Assembly (NCBI GenBank): GCA_015491865.1
Contig: WFVD01000005.1
Span: 1 to 34,297 of the forward strand
Direction: 5' to 3'
DNA: 34,297 nucleotides
Origin: Gammaproteobacteria bacterium
Lineage (GTDB): Bacteria; Pseudomonadota; Gammaproteobacteria; SZUA-140
The notes beneath the pieces were generated by a model. The model had not been told where the DNA came from. It did not search any database and saw nothing but the letters and a program-made list of their open reading frames with translations. A program made the position numbers and the translations under genes. Positions 9,060 through 22,172 of the stretch are shown here, piece after piece; position 1 is the first letter of the stretch; every line of letters starts with the position of its first letter.

Positions 9060-10418
9060 ATGCCAGAAAGCGCCGAACGCGAAAAACGCCAGCAAAGGCT
9101 TGATCAATTTAGCCAGGCGCTTGAGCATGACACACTGGCCAACGTTCGCGGCATGCTGAATCACCTGCACCCTGCCGAAATTGCCCACCTGCTCGAATCG
9201 CTGCCTCATCACGAACGTTCACTGTTATGGGATCTGCTCGATGCGGAGGTCAACGGTGATGTGCTGCTGCATGTCAATGACGATCTGCGTGCTTCGCTGA
9301 TTGGCGAGATGGATGCCGACGAGCTGGTCGCGGCCGCCGAAGGGATGGAGACCGATGATCTTGCCGATATCCTGTTAGAGCTGCCGTCGGCAGTGATCGA
9401 TGAAGTGCTGCAGGCGATGGATGAGCAGAATCGCCATCGACTTGAATCGGTCATGTCCTATCCCGAAGATACCGCTGGCGGCCTGATGAATGTCGATGCT
9501 GTCACGGTGCGCCCGGATGTCACGCTCGATGTGGTCCTCCGTTACTTGCGCCTGCGCGGTGAGATACCGGAGACAACCGATGCGCTCTTTGTGGTTGACC
9601 GAGATGACCGCTACCTGGGTCAACTGCCATTAACCGTACTGCTGACTCAGTTGCCGGTAAAGATGGTGCGTGATGTGATGCTGTCTGAAGGCGAGAGTAT
9701 TTCTGCTACGACCTCGGCCACTGAGGTGGCGGGGCTGTTTGAACATCGGGATCTGGTATCGGCACCGGTGCTCGATGAAAACCATCGGCTGCTGGGGCGT
9801 ATTACGATTGATGACGTGGTCGATGTGATTCGCGATGAAGCCGACCACTCCATGATGAGCATGGCCGGGCTGGATGAAGAGAGCGATATGTTTGCCCCCG
9901 CCACCGTCAGCGCGCGCCAGCGTGGTGTCTGGCTGGGGCTTAACCTGGCCACGGCGCTGCTCGCCTCCTGGGTGATTGGTCTGTTCGATGCCACCATTGA
10001 ACAGGTGGTTGCACTGGCTGTACTGATGCCGATCGTCGCCAGCATGGGGGGCATTGCCGGCAGTCAGACGTTGACGCTGGTGATACGCGGGATTGCACTC
10101 GGGCAGATCGGGCGTGCCAATGCGCGCAAGCTGCTGATGAAAGAGATCACGATAGGGATCCTGAATGGCGCGTTGTGGGCGGTGGTGGTGGCCGCCGTTG
10201 CCATTTTATGGTTCGGCAATTATCAGATCGGCTGGATCATTGGTGCGGCGATCATCGTCAATCTGCTGGTCGCAGCCGTTGCGGGTGCCTGCATTCCTCT
10301 GTTCCTGAAAAAGATGGGTGCCGATCCAGCACTTGGTGGGGGGGTGATATTGACCACGGTCACCGATGTGGTTGGTTTTTTTGTCTTCCTCGGATTGGCA
10401 TCGCTGGTGCTGTTGTAA
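9060..10418 (+). CDS. mgtE: Magnesium transporter MgtE
   Basis: Homodimeric Mg2+ channel gated by cytoplasmic Mg2+. Visible in order are the N-terminal MgtE_N superhelix (LNHLHPAEIAHLLESLP through about residue 130), a CBS pair (about 135-255, including SYPEDTAGGLMN and GRITIDDVVDVI), the plug-helix region, and five hydrophobic segments from about residue 285 to the end, with PIVASMGGIAGSQ forming the conserved pore region. The 452 residues are the normal length. GGAAGAG just upstream of the ATG is a good Shine-Dalgarno. It follows ptsI after 161 nt and may have its own promoter; it converges with nfo. Confidence 0.95.
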   Translation: MPESAEREKRQQRLDQFSQALEHDTLANVRGMLNHLHPAEIAHLLESLPHHERSLLWDLLDAEVNGDVLLHVNDDLRASLIGEMDADELVAAAEGMETDDLADILLELPSAVIDEVLQAMDEQNRHRLESVMSYPEDTAGGLMNVDAVTVRPDVTLDVVLRYLRLRGEIPETTDALFVVDRDDRYLGQLPLTVLLTQLPVKMVRDVMLSEGESISATTSATEVAGLFEHRDLVSAPVLDENHRLLGRITIDDVVDVIRDEADHSMMSMAGLDEESDMFAPATVSARQRGVWLGLNLATALLASWVIGLFDATIEQVVALAVLMPIVASMGGIAGSQTLTLVIRGIALGQIGRANARKLLMKEITIGILNGALWAVVVAAVAILWFGNYQIGWIIGAAIIVNLLVAAVAGACIPLFLKKMGADPALGGGVILTTVTDVVGFFVFLGLASLVLL

Positions 10419-10464
10419 ATAGCGCATCGCTTGGCCGACTGCACACGCTTTGAAGACGGTAGCG

Positions 10465-14483
<4,019 letters not shown>

Positions 14484-14487
14484 CGCG

Positions 14488-15054
14488 ATGTTCGCACTGC
14501 ATAATCGCCCACTCCCGCCACGCTTGATGCTACTGCTGGTCGCCTGCCTGATTGTACTGGAGGGGTGCGGCTTTCGCCTGCGTGGTTCGACTGGGGGTGA
14601 GCTTGCATTACCGCCGCTCTATATCCAGAGCAGTGGCAGCAATCTCTTTGCGAGTGCGTTGCGCCAGGCGTTGGGCAATACGCAAACCCGTGTGGTTGAT
14701 CTGCGTTCGGCGGCCGCGCTGATTGTTGCGGTCGGTGCCGAGCGGCTTGAACGGCGCGTACTGACAGTCGATGCCAACGGCCGCGTACAGGAGTATGAGC
14801 TCTACTACGCTGTCTCACTCGCCGTGAATGATGCCAGTGCGCGTCCAGTGCTTGGTGAGCAGACAATAAGCCAGCGGCGTAGTTTTGAATTTACGGGTGC
14901 CGATGTGCTGGCCAAAGAGGCGGAAGAGCAGCTGCTCTACCAGGAGCTGCGCCGCAGTGCGGTGCAGAGCGCGATGCGACGTTTTCAGGCGCTGATGGAG
15001 CCTGCAACGCAAGAGGGCAATGCCGGTAGCGATGTTGTCGAGGCTGCGCCATAG
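14488..15054 (+). CDS. lptE: LPS assembly lipoprotein LptE
   Basis: Outer-membrane lipoprotein that plugs the LptD barrel in the LPS translocon. The signal peptide ends in the lipobox LEGC, followed by the family's opening GFRLRG, then a segment LPPLYIQSSG typical of the LptE fold. From ATG 14488 it is 188 residues (E. coli 193). A GTG at 14467 inside leuS would add seven residues. It follows leuS with only 4 nt between and precedes holA by 3 nt, the same leuS-lptE-holA order as E. coli, so it should be co-transcribed with leuS. LptA/B/C lie at the other end of this window. Confidence 0.92.
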   Translation: MFALHNRPLPPRLMLLLVACLIVLEGCGFRLRGSTGGELALPPLYIQSSGSNLFASALRQALGNTQTRVVDLRSAAALIVAVGAERLERRVLTVDANGRVQEYELYYAVSLAVNDASARPVLGEQTISQRRSFEFTGADVLAKEAEEQLLYQELRRSAVQSAMRRFQALMEPATQEGNAGSDVVEAAP

Positions 15055-15057
15055 CCG

Positions 15058-16077
15058 ATGAAGATTAGAGCGGAACAGTTAGCCGCGCAGCTCAAAAAAG
15101 GGCTGGCTCCAATCTACATCATTAGTGGTGATGAGCCGCTGCTGGTGCAGGAGGCGTCAGACCAGGTGCGCCAGGCTGCACGCGACGGCGGTTGTCATGA
15201 GCGGATTGTGATGACGGTCGAGAAAGGTTTCGACTGGAATAGCCTTTTGCAGGAGCGCAGTGGCATGTCGCTCTTTGCGGAAAAACGGCTGCTGGAGCTG
15301 CGCCTGCCGAGCGGCAAACCGGGTGATGCAGGTGGCAAGGCGCTACGGGCCTACGCAGAGGCATCCGCCACGGATGATGTGCTGTTGATCATCGCGGGCA
15401 AGATCGATAGCCGCTCGCAGCAGACCAAATGGTACAAAACCGTCGAGGCGGCGGGTGTTGCGCTGCCGATCTGGCCGATGGCGCTGGCGGAGCTGCCGGG
15501 GTGGATTCAGCGGCGGATGAAGGCGAGCAAACTGCGCCCGACAGGTGATGCGGCGCAGCTACTGGCCGAGCGGGTGGAGGGTAACCTGCTCGCCTGCGCG
15601 CAGGAGATCGATAAACTGTTTCTGATTCACGGCGCGGCGGAGATTGATGCCGAGATGATCGCCGATGCGGTCGCCAATAGCGCCCGTTTCGATATCTTCG
15701 GGCTGGTCGATAGCGCGCTCTCGGCCAATGGCGAGCGGGTGGCGCGCATGATGAGCGGACTGCGTAGCGAAGGGGTGGAGTCGGTGCTGGTGCTGTGGGC
15801 GCTGTCGCGTGAAATTCGCACCCTCGCCAGCATGAGCTTTGAGGTTTCGCGCGGTATCACTCCAGACCAGGTGATGCGTAGTCATCGCGTATGGGATAAG
15901 CGCAAGCCATTGATTAGACAGGGGTTGCGCCGTTCACCGCGGCAGTGGTGGTACCTTTTGCATCGCGCCGGACAGATCGATCGCATGATCAAGGGACAGG
16001 CCGCGGGTAATGTATGGGATGAATTGTTACAATTGGCGTTGATGATGGCGGGAAAACGGATCGCGAGGGCCAGTTAA
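15058..16077 (+). CDS. holA: DNA polymerase III subunit delta
   Basis: Clamp-loader wrench subunit that opens the sliding clamp. The 339 residues (343 in E. coli) start with the family's opening pattern ending IYIISGDEPLLVQEA. The three-domain organisation is recognisable: an AAA+-like N-terminal domain without a functional P-loop, then LLACAQEIDKL of the lid region, and the C-terminal collar helices. It begins 3 nt after lptE with no strong Shine-Dalgarno, suggesting translational coupling. It ends a leuS-lptE-holA unit; 223 nt without a gene follow before proA. Confidence 0.94.
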   Translation: MKIRAEQLAAQLKKGLAPIYIISGDEPLLVQEASDQVRQAARDGGCHERIVMTVEKGFDWNSLLQERSGMSLFAEKRLLELRLPSGKPGDAGGKALRAYAEASATDDVLLIIAGKIDSRSQQTKWYKTVEAAGVALPIWPMALAELPGWIQRRMKASKLRPTGDAAQLLAERVEGNLLACAQEIDKLFLIHGAAEIDAEMIADAVANSARFDIFGLVDSALSANGERVARMMSGLRSEGVESVLVLWALSREIRTLASMSFEVSRGITPDQVMRSHRVWDKRKPLIRQGLRRSPRQWWYLLHRAGQIDRMIKGQAAGNVWDELLQLALMMAGKRIARAS

Positions 16078-16300
16078 GGCCGTCGCTGAGTAAATGTGAA
16101 GCTGTCGCACCACTCAATGATTCAATGGGCGTCGAGATTGCTGTCCTGAAGGATCTGGACGGCCACTTCGGTACGCTTTGTTCGCAGTGAGAGAGAGCCA
16201 TTCATCAAGAGGTTTCCTGGATTTAGCCGTCCTCTCTGCAAATGTGTCACCGGGCCTGAGCGGATGGTGCGAGAGTAAACTTTAAGATTTAAAAACGATT

Positions 16301-17560
16301 ATGACTGATATCAGAAAACAGATGGGTGAAATTGGACGCAATGCGCGCGAGGCGTCGCGGCAGGTGGCGCGCGCCGATAGCGGTGTGAAAAACAGTGCGC
16401 TAGAGGCGATTGCAGCGGTGATAGAGGCGAGCAGAGCCGCACTGCTCGCGGCCAATGAGAAAGATATGGCAGCGGGCCGGACGAGCGGCCTCGATGCCGC
16501 ACTGCTCGACCGGCTGGCGCTGACCGACGCGCGCATTGCCGGCATGGCCGAAGGGCTGCGTCAGATTGCGGCACTGCCCGATCCGGTCGGCAATATCTCT
16601 GATATGAATTATCTACCGAGTGGTATTCAGGTCGGCAAGATGCGGGTACCACTGGGTGTGGTCGGCATCATCTATGAGTCCCGCCCGAATGTAACGGTCG
16701 ATGCGGCGGGGCTCTGCCTGAAATCGGGTAACGCCGCCATCCTGCGGGGAGGTAAAGAGGCGATCCATTCCAACCAGGTGCTGGCGCAATCTATTCAGAC
16801 CGGGCTGGAAAAAGCGGGGCTGCCTGCGGCGGCGGTGCAGGTGATCGAGACCACCGACCGTGCAGTGGTGGGTGAGATGATTTCCATGCCAGAGTATGTT
16901 GATGTGATCATCCCGCGCGGAGGCAAAGGGCTGATCGAGCGCATCAGTGAAGAGGCCAGAGTGCCGGTGATCAAACACCTCGACGGCATCTGCCACGTCT
17001 ATATCGATGATGACGCCGACCCTGAGAAGGCGCTGCAGATCGCATTCAACGCCAAGACTCACCGCTACGGTGTCTGCAATGCGATGGAGACCCTGCTGAT
17101 TGCCGAAGGCATTGCCGCACAGCTGCTGCCCGAACTGGCGAAGATGTATCGTGAGGTCGGGGTGGAGCTGCGCGGTTGCGAGACCAGCTGCAAGGTGATT
17201 CCAGAGTGCATCGCGGTGCTGCCAGAAGACTGGGACACAGAATACCTTGCGCCGGTGCTATCGATCCGTGTGGTGAAAGATCTGGATGAGGCGATGGATC
17301 ATATCAGCGCCCACAGTTCAGCACACACCGAAACGATCGTGACGGAAAACTTTAGCCGCGCCCGCCGCTTTTTACGCGAGGTCGATTCGAGTTCAGTGAT
17401 GGTCAACGCCTCAACCCGCTTTGCGGACGGCTTTGAATATGGCCTCGGTGCCGAGATCGGGATTAGCACCGACAAGTTTCATGCACGTGGCCCGGTCGGG
17501 CTGGAGGGGCTGACATCGCAGAAATATGTCGTGCTGGGTGATGGGCATATTAGAAATTAG
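16301..17560 (+). CDS. proA: Gamma-glutamyl phosphate reductase
   Basis: NADPH-dependent second step of proline biosynthesis, reducing gamma-glutamyl phosphate to the semialdehyde. It has the aldehyde-dehydrogenase fold at 419 residues (417 in E. coli). Visible motifs are the NADP-binding region [31 protein letters not shown], the catalytic Cys259 in [12 protein letters not shown], and [17 protein letters not shown] near the end. The start ATG at 16301 follows an AT-rich stretch with no obvious Shine-Dalgarno. proB is not in this window. It precedes nadD as in several other gammaproteobacteria. Confidence 0.96.
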   Translation: MTDIRKQMGEIGRNAREASRQVARADSGVKNSALEAIAAVIEASRAALLAANEKDMAAGRTSGLDAALLDRLALTDARIAGMAEGLRQIAALPDPVGNISDMNYLPSGIQVGKMRVPLGVVGIIYESRPNVTVDAAGLCLKSGNAAILRGGKEAIHSNQVLAQSIQTGLEKAGLPAAAVQVIETTDRAVVGEMISMPEYVDVIIPRGGKGLIERISEEARVPVIKHLDGICHVYIDDDADPEKALQIAFNAKTHRYGVCNAMETLLIAEGIAAQLLPELAKMYREVGVELRGCETSCKVIPECIAVLPEDWDTEYLAPVLSIRVVKDLDEAMDHISAHSSAHTETIVTENFSRARRFLREVDSSSVMVNASTRFADGFEYGLGAEIGISTDKFHARGPVGLEGLTSQKYVVLGDGHIRN

Positions 17561-17635
17561 GGTAAAGGGTAAAGAGACAAGGGAAAAAGGGTGTAGTCAC
17601 TATCGCCTTTACCCTTCTCCCTTTTCTCTTTTCCC
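17559..17635 (+). repeat. Purine-rich/pyrimidine-rich inverted repeat between proA and nadD
   Basis: AGGGTAAAGG (17559-17568) is exactly complementary to CCTTTACCCT (17606-17615). The flanks continue as a GGGTAAAG/GGGAAAAAGGG purine tract on the left and a CTCCCTTTTCTCTTTTCCC pyrimidine tract on the right. A transcript could fold this into a long imperfect hairpin overlapping the proA stop codon. No T-run follows, so it is not a classical terminator. It resembles simple-sequence intergenic repeats more than a regulatory RNA. Confidence 0.55.
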
Positions 17636-17644
17636 TGCCAATCA

Positions 17645-18289
17645 ATGATTGGTGTTTTTGGCGGCACATTCGACCCCGTTCATAACGGCCATCTGCGGGT
17701 CGCGCAGGCGTTAAGCACGGCGCTTCCATTTGATGAGCTGCGGCTGCTCCCCTGCGGTGAGCCGGTACATCGCGCACCGCCCCATGCGAGTGCGGAAGAT
17801 CGCATTGCGATGTTGCAGCTGGCGGTTGCCGGGTCACCTTCACTGCTGGTTGATGAGCGCGAGGTAAGAGGTAACGGGCCCTCTTATATGGTTGATACGC
17901 TGGCTTCCTTGCGAGTAGAGGCTGGCAATGTATCGCTGGTGCTGATTATCGGCTGGGACGCCTTTACTGGCCTGCCGACGTGGCACCGTTGGCAGCAGCT
18001 TATCAAACTGGCGCATCTGCTGGTGGTGCAGCGGCCGGGTAACATGGCGCCGCCGTGCAGTGATGTTAAGTCGCTACTGCAGCAGCATCGGGTCGATAAC
18101 GCTATCGAGCTAAAGCAGCGTGCAGCAGGCTGCATACTGTTTCAACCGCTGGATCTGCTGGATCTCTCATCAACACAGGTGAGGGCGCGGCTAGCCGCAC
18201 AGGAGGATGTGAGTGGGATGCTGCCAGCGGCAGTGAGCACCTACATTAAAGAACAACATTTATATTTAAGTGGGATAGGTAAGTCGTAA
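17645..18289 (+). CDS. nadD: Nicotinate-nucleotide adenylyltransferase
   Basis: Adenylates nicotinic acid mononucleotide in NAD biosynthesis. The nucleotidyltransferase signature [13 protein letters not shown] occupies residues 6-18, and the second motif [10 protein letters not shown] lies near the C-terminus, corresponding to the ISSTxxR element that binds ATP. The 214 residues are the usual length (213 in E. coli). The ATG at 17645 has a weak ribosome site, sitting just after the repeat described at 17559-17635. Its stop codon shares one base with the rsfS start (TAATG), so nadD and rsfS are likely translationally coupled. Confidence 0.96.
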   Translation: MIGVFGGTFDPVHNGHLRVAQALSTALPFDELRLLPCGEPVHRAPPHASAEDRIAMLQLAVAGSPSLLVDEREVRGNGPSYMVDTLASLRVEAGNVSLVLIIGWDAFTGLPTWHRWQQLIKLAHLLVVQRPGNMAPPCSDVKSLLQQHRVDNAIELKQRAAGCILFQPLDLLDLSSTQVRARLAAQEDVSGMLPAAVSTYIKEQHLYLSGIGKS

Positions 18290-18669
18290 TGAAAGCTGAT
18301 GAACTAAAGGCGTTGGTGGTTAACGCGGTTGAAGAGATGAAAGGTGTCGATCTGGTGGTGCTGGATGTGCGTAAGATGACCACCATCACCGACTACATGA
18401 TTGTGGTGAGCGGAACCTCAAGTCGCCATCTGAAAGCGATCGTGAACAGTGTTGCGGTGGAGGCCAAAGAGGGCGGCTTCACCCCGCTGGGTACGGAAGG
18501 TGAAAGTGATGGCGAATGGGCGTTGATCGATCTGGGTGATGTGGTGCTGCATGTGATGCTGCCGCAGACGCGTGACTTTTATCAGCTCGAGAAACTGTGG
18601 AGCGTCGAAGGTGCCGCTGAAAAAGAGGCGCAGAGCAAACTCAGCGCTGGCGGCAAGAGCTGGGCCTGA
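18289..18669 (+). CDS. rsfS: Ribosome silencing factor RsfS
   Basis: Binds ribosomal protein uL14 (L14) and blocks subunit joining during starvation. The 126 residues contain the whole domain: an opening with [25 protein letters not shown] and the later [14 protein letters not shown] and LEKLW segments typical of the family. It is slightly longer than the E. coli protein (105), with a charged C-terminal tail rich in Lys, Ser and Ala. It overlaps the nadD stop by one base and precedes rlmH by 5 nt, the conserved nadD-rsfS-rlmH order. Confidence 0.96.
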   Translation: MKADELKALVVNAVEEMKGVDLVVLDVRKMTTITDYMIVVSGTSSRHLKAIVNSVAVEAKEGGFTPLGTEGESDGEWALIDLGDVVLHVMLPQTRDFYQLEKLWSVEGAAEKEAQSKLSAGGKSWA

Positions 18670-18674
18670 CCCGC

Positions 18675-19145
18675 GTGCAAATCCATCTGATTGCTGTCGG
18701 CCACAGAATGCCCAAATGGGTATTAGAGGGTTATCAGGCGTTCAGTAAACGTCTACCTGCTGAATGCAAACTTAAACTGGTTGAGATTACACCGGGGCGA
18801 CGCTCCAAAAGTGCGGCGGTCAAACGTGCCATTCAGGATGAGAGCAGCAGGATGCTGGCCGCGATTCCGAAGCACGCCAAAGTAGTCGCGCTGGATGAGC
18901 GCGGCAAGCCGTGGTCGACGCGTCAACTTGCCGCACAGCTCGAAGGGTGGATGTCCGAAGGGCGTGATATTGCACTGTTAGTGGGCGGGCCGGATGGCCT
19001 CTCTGATGAATGTCGCGCACGTGCCGAACAGCAGTGGTCACTTTCACCGCTGACACTGCCGCATGCGATGGTGAGGGTGTTGCTGGCAGAGCAGCTCTAT
19101 CGCGCCTGGTCAGTGATGAAGGGGCACCCTTACCACCGGGATTGA
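18675..19145 (+). CDS. rlmH: 23S rRNA pseudouridine-1915 N3-methyltransferase RlmH
   Basis: SPOUT methyltransferase acting on helix 69 of 23S rRNA in assembled ribosomes. The start is GTG at 18675 (MQIHLIAVGHRMPKWV). The 156 residues match E. coli (155). The S-adenosylmethionine-binding knot is visible as LLVGGPDGLS and the C-terminal SLSPLTLPHAMVRVLLAEQLYRAWSVMKGHPYHRD-type end, which is nearly invariant in the family. It follows rsfS by 5 nt and converges with the tonB operon across a 173-nt gap in which I see no clear terminator. Confidence 0.96.
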   Translation: MQIHLIAVGHRMPKWVLEGYQAFSKRLPAECKLKLVEITPGRRSKSAAVKRAIQDESSRMLAAIPKHAKVVALDERGKPWSTRQLAAQLEGWMSEGRDIALLVGGPDGLSDECRARAEQQWSLSPLTLPHAMVRVLLAEQLYRAWSVMKGHPYHRD

Positions 19146-19318
19146 GCACCGCTCACGCCCCCCTTCAGGCGGCGTGCCAAAAAATATCCCAGGGGTGTTT
19201 GTTGTTCACCAGAAGTTACGTTTTTAGCGCTATATTGCGAGAGCGGATCGTTTCAGGCACGGCCGGTTTTGGGAAAGAGTTGCCGCAGTGATTTGTTTCG
19301 TCGCGCTAATGGTTGATG

Positions 19319-20215
19319 TCAATTTGTCTGTAGTCTGTTTTCACTCAGGAACTGCCAGGTCCGTGTGATATGCAGAATATCGGTATCTTTTCTCATCTCG
19401 GCTGGAAAGGGTGAGAAGGGTGCCGCGAGCCTAACGATACGTTTGGCGGCGTCATCGAGGATCTTGTGGCCGGATGAGCGACGCACGGTGATCTCGCGCA
19501 CGGTACCGTTGGGGCGCAGTGCAACATCGAGTATTAAAGTGCCAGAAAGGTTTTTACGGCGTGCAGCCTGCGGGTAATTCATGTTGCCGATGCGCTCGAT
19601 CTTGGCGCGCCACGCATCGAGGTAGGCGGCATCGCGGAACTCACGGGTGCGCGCAGAGATAAAGCGGTGCTTTTCACGCCCGGCATAATTTTCCATGGTG
19701 CGATTGATCTCGGCACTAAGGGCGGCGATCTCTTTACTGCGTGAGAGCAGTTCAGCGGCGGTGATCTGAGTCCGCTCTTTTACCTCGGGGGTCAGTTCTG
19801 TGACGGTAGTTTCATGCGTGCTCTCTTTCTGTGTCAGTACTACCTGAGCGCGCCTCGCCTCCTGTGGCGGTGGCGTGGCGGTGATGCTGCTGGCGGTGGC
19901 ACTGCCGGGGTCGGGGATATCGGCCGCAGTTGACGCGGGGCTGGCCTGACGAGCGGTCTCTTTCGCATCACCACCCCCGGCCAGATTGGCCTGCGCTAAC
20001 AGCTCAGCATCCTCGATTGTCTCCTGGCTCTGTTGATGAACCAGCGTGATGTCGAGCGATGGCGCAACGTGTTGTGAGTTTTCATCTTCTGGTGTGAAAG
20101 TGATGCCAAGAATGATGATGGCGTGGAGTACGAGCGCAAAAAATAGTGTCAGACCGAGCCGGTCTGATGAGGTAATACGCAGGGCGGTTGACTGTGGAAC
20201 GGCGGCCATCTTCAC
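19319..20215 (-). CDS. tonB: TonB-family energy transducer
   Basis: Inner-membrane-anchored protein that transmits the proton-motive force to outer-membrane partners. The 298 residues show one N-terminal membrane helix (about 21-43) and a long Gln/Glu/Ala/Pro-rich periplasmic linker. The C-terminal TonB domain is clear: YPQAARRKNLSGTLILDVAL, then GTVREITVRRSSGHKILDDAA. No exbB or exbD is nearby. In Pseudomonas aeruginosa a TonB homologue (TonB3) is encoded beside gshB and is linked to twitching motility (from memory), so this may be its counterpart rather than a siderophore TonB. It is the last gene of the gshA-to-tonB operon and overlaps the preceding gene by 4 nt. Confidence 0.9.
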   Translation of the reverse strand: MKMAAVPQSTALRITSSDRLGLTLFFALVLHAIIILGITFTPEDENSQHVAPSLDITLVHQQSQETIEDAELLAQANLAGGGDAKETARQASPASTAADIPDPGSATASSITATPPPQEARRAQVVLTQKESTHETTVTELTPEVKERTQITAAELLSRSKEIAALSAEINRTMENYAGREKHRFISARTREFRDAAYLDAWRAKIERIGNMNYPQAARRKNLSGTLILDVALRPNGTVREITVRRSSGHKILDDAAKRIVRLAAPFSPFPAEMRKDTDILHITRTWQFLSENRLQTN

Positions 20216-20766
20216 TTTTCCTGTCCGTGTCGCTTGCTGAGGTGGTGTAACATAGAGCGCACGATCATGCCGCTGATGATGCCAAAAATGACCGCGGCTG
20301 TCATCAATAGCGGCAGCAGCTTAAAGAGGCCGTCATGGGGAATGAAGAGTAGATAGGCTGTATAAAACTGTCCAAACATATGTGCCATTGCGGCAATCAG
20401 GCAGAGGCCGATCGGCCCGAGCCCATCGCCGGGCAGGTGGCTTGCCAGCCATAACACTGCCAGGCTGGCGATTGCACCGCTAAAGCTCAACATAAACGTT
20501 GGTGAGAGAAAGGTGCCGATCAGGATGCTGCCCACCAGCACCCGTAGCATCGAAACCCAGACGGCGGTACGCCAGCCGTAAAGGATAAAGACCGCAATGG
20601 TGATGACGTTGGCGAGCCCCGGTTTTACCCCCGGCAGCGGGCTAGGTAGCACGCTTTCGATAATATGGATGGTGATCGCGAGAGCGGCCAGCCATGCGAT
20701 CAGATGATCGTCTGGCGTGGTTTTAATGGTGGTGCTGTCGGCACCATTGTTGGCATGTTCGCTCAT
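20212..20766 (-). CDS. Gx transporter family membrane protein (Hpre_diP_synt_I type)
   Basis: A 184-residue protein with about five to six hydrophobic segments and little soluble sequence. The conserved opening PLPGVKPGLANVITIAVFILYG and the motif SFSGAIASLAVLWL match the family once called heptaprenyl diphosphate synthase component I, now grouped with Gx (ECF substrate-binding-like) transporters. Prenyl synthase activity is unlikely: there is no DDxxD motif. Its position among apbE and the NusG_II gene suggests transport of a flavin or precursor for periplasmic flavinylation, but this is inference. It overlaps tonB by 4 nt and is 6 nt from the NusG_II gene. Confidence 0.83.
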   Translation of the reverse strand: MSEHANNGADSTTIKTTPDDHLIAWLAALAITIHIIESVLPSPLPGVKPGLANVITIAVFILYGWRTAVWVSMLRVLVGSILIGTFLSPTFMLSFSGAIASLAVLWLASHLPGDGLGPIGLCLIAAMAHMFGQFYTAYLLFIPHDGLFKLLPLLMTAAVIFGIISGMIVRSMLHHLSKRHGQEK

Positions 20767-20772
20767 GGCCGG

Positions 20773-21129
20773 TTAGAAGTTGATGCTATCAAAGCGTGGC
20801 GCTTCACCGAGCAGCGCAATGCTGATGCGATTGGGCAGGCAGGCGGCGAATTCACCCGCATGCTGTAACCAGCCGCTGTGGATGCACTGTTTGCCGAGAC
20901 AGGGTGCGCTGACGAAGCGAATCTTGCCACCCTCTATTTTGATAACGCTGGTGCCGAGTGCGCCCGCGATTTCCAGTGTGTGGTCGTGCGCCAGTGATAC
21001 CTGGGTCGTGTTGTTGCCGTTTATAATAGAGGCGGTAGTGCCGGCCTCATTTCCCGTCCACTGGGTGATGTAGAGGTAAGGCAGCAACAGCGCGGCAAAC
21101 AGTACTATGCAGTAGTCAGCACGGGTCAT
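20773..21129 (-). CDS. NusG domain II-containing exported protein
   Basis: A 118-residue protein with one N-terminal hydrophobic helix (about residues 7-22), so it is membrane-anchored or secreted, followed by a single beta-rich NusG_II domain. Three cysteines lie in the conserved pattern PCLGKQC...GW...AACLPNRI, suggesting metal binding or a redox role. It is not a transcription factor: the NGN and KOW domains of NusG are absent. Such proteins commonly neighbour apbE and Gx transporter genes, as here. It overlaps apbE by 4 nt. Function unknown; involvement in periplasmic flavin or electron transfer is inferred from context. Confidence 0.82.
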   Translation of the reverse strand: MTRADYCIVLFAALLLPYLYITQWTGNEAGTTASIINGNNTTQVSLAHDHTLEIAGALGTSVIKIEGGKIRFVSAPCLGKQCIHSGWLQHAGEFAACLPNRISIALLGEAPRFDSINF

Positions 21130-22172
21130 ATTTGTCCACCGGCAATCCTGATGTTGGCATCATCGATCTCGATATGAATGCGTGTTGCCATCTCTGGTGT
21201 CATATAGATGGTCAAATCACGGTCGATCAGCATCACTTCATCAATGCCCATCTGCCGGGCAATCTGCTGCCACTGCTGGGTACCCGCAATAAAGAGCGCA
21301 GTAGCTGCGGCATCGGCGGTGGCCGCGTTGCGGTGAATCACCGTGACTGAAAGGGTGCCCGTTGCGGGATAACCGCTGCGGGGATCGATGATGTGGTGGT
21401 AGCGTTTACCATCGAAATCAAAAAAGCGTTCGTAGTTGCCCGAGGTGAAGAGGCTCTCATCACCGCGGGTTTCAATGGATGCGATCACCCCGGCTTCGGT
21501 TGGGTGGCGTATGCCAATCCGCCACGGGCGCTCCCCCTTTGAGCCAATCGCACGTAGATCCCCCCCCGCATTGACGATGGCATTTTCGATACCCGCCTGT
21601 TTGAGTTTTTCAATAGCGCGGTCAATCGCATAGCCTTTGCCAAAAGCACCGAAGTCAAGCTGCACTGCTGGGTTGTTGCTGCTGATTGTTGTCGGCGTGA
21701 GTGTGATACTGGCCATTGATGGCGCCTCTTTTACCCGGGCTTCGATAGTGGCCTCTGCTGGCGGTGGGCCGACAGGGGTGTTGTCGCTATGAAATCCCCA
21801 CAGCCCAACGAGTGAGCCGATGGCGGGGTTAAAAAGCTGATTACTCATGGCCGCCAGCGTTTGTGCCTGCTTGATGAAGCGGTATGTCGAGGTATCGATC
21901 GCCACCTTTTTACGCTGCGCCAGTTGTCGGTTGATCTTTGTCAGCGGGCTATCACGCCATGCGTGCCACTGAGTGTTGATGAACGCCAGCTCAGTTTCAA
22001 CAATATTGGTGGCTTTCTGCGCGGTCGCTTCATCTCGATCTAATACCGAGACATCAACCAGCGTGCCAAGGGTGAATAGCCTCGCCTTGTGAACCTGTGG
22101 CGGCGGCTCACTACAGGCAGTGAGGGTCATCAGTATGGTGAGCAGCAGCAGAATTAACCGGCGTAACCTCAC
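21126..22172 (-). CDS. apbE: FAD:protein FMN transferase ApbE
   Basis: Periplasmic Mg-dependent enzyme that transfers FMN from FAD onto Thr/Ser of target proteins such as RnfG or NqrC. The 348-residue product starts with a lipoprotein signal peptide whose lipobox is LTAC (Cys about residue 20). Family motifs follow: FTLGTLVDVSV, LDFGAFGKGYAIDRA, NAGGDLRAIGS, and HHIIDPRSGYPATG, with the C-terminal ADAAATALFIAG including metal-binding Asp. No FMN-bind domain protein is encoded in the window, so its target lies elsewhere. It overlaps both gshB and the NusG_II gene by 4 nt, so its synthesis is coupled to glutathione synthetase. Confidence 0.94.
   Translation of the reverse strand: MRLRRLILLLLTILMTLTACSEPPPQVHKARLFTLGTLVDVSVLDRDEATAQKATNIVETELAFINTQWHAWRDSPLTKINRQLAQRKKVAIDTSTYRFIKQAQTLAAMSNQLFNPAIGSLVGLWGFHSDNTPVGPPPAEATIEARVKEAPSMASITLTPTTISSNNPAVQLDFGAFGKGYAIDRAIEKLKQAGIENAIVNAGGDLRAIGSKGERPWRIGIRHPTEAGVIASIETRGDESLFTSGNYERFFDFDGKRYHHIIDPRSGYPATGTLSVTVIHRNAATADAAATALFIAGTQQWQQIARQMGIDEVMLIDRDLTIYMTPEMATRIHIEIDDANIRIAGGQI

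Noticed and set aside
16078-16300. Possible gene or RNA in the holA-proA gap, including a minus-strand 70-codon frame reaching into holA.
   Set aside because: No ribosome site, recognisable similarity, cloverleaf or terminator structure was found.
19154-19176. CACGCC/GGCGTG hairpin after rlmH as a terminator.
   Set aside because: It is followed by CCAAAAAA rather than a T-run on the plus strand, and the minus strand also lacks a T-run after it.
19200-19260. TATATT box in the rlmH-tonB gap as a promoter for an unannotated plus-strand RNA.
   Set aside because: No properly spaced -35 element and no terminator downstream on that strand.
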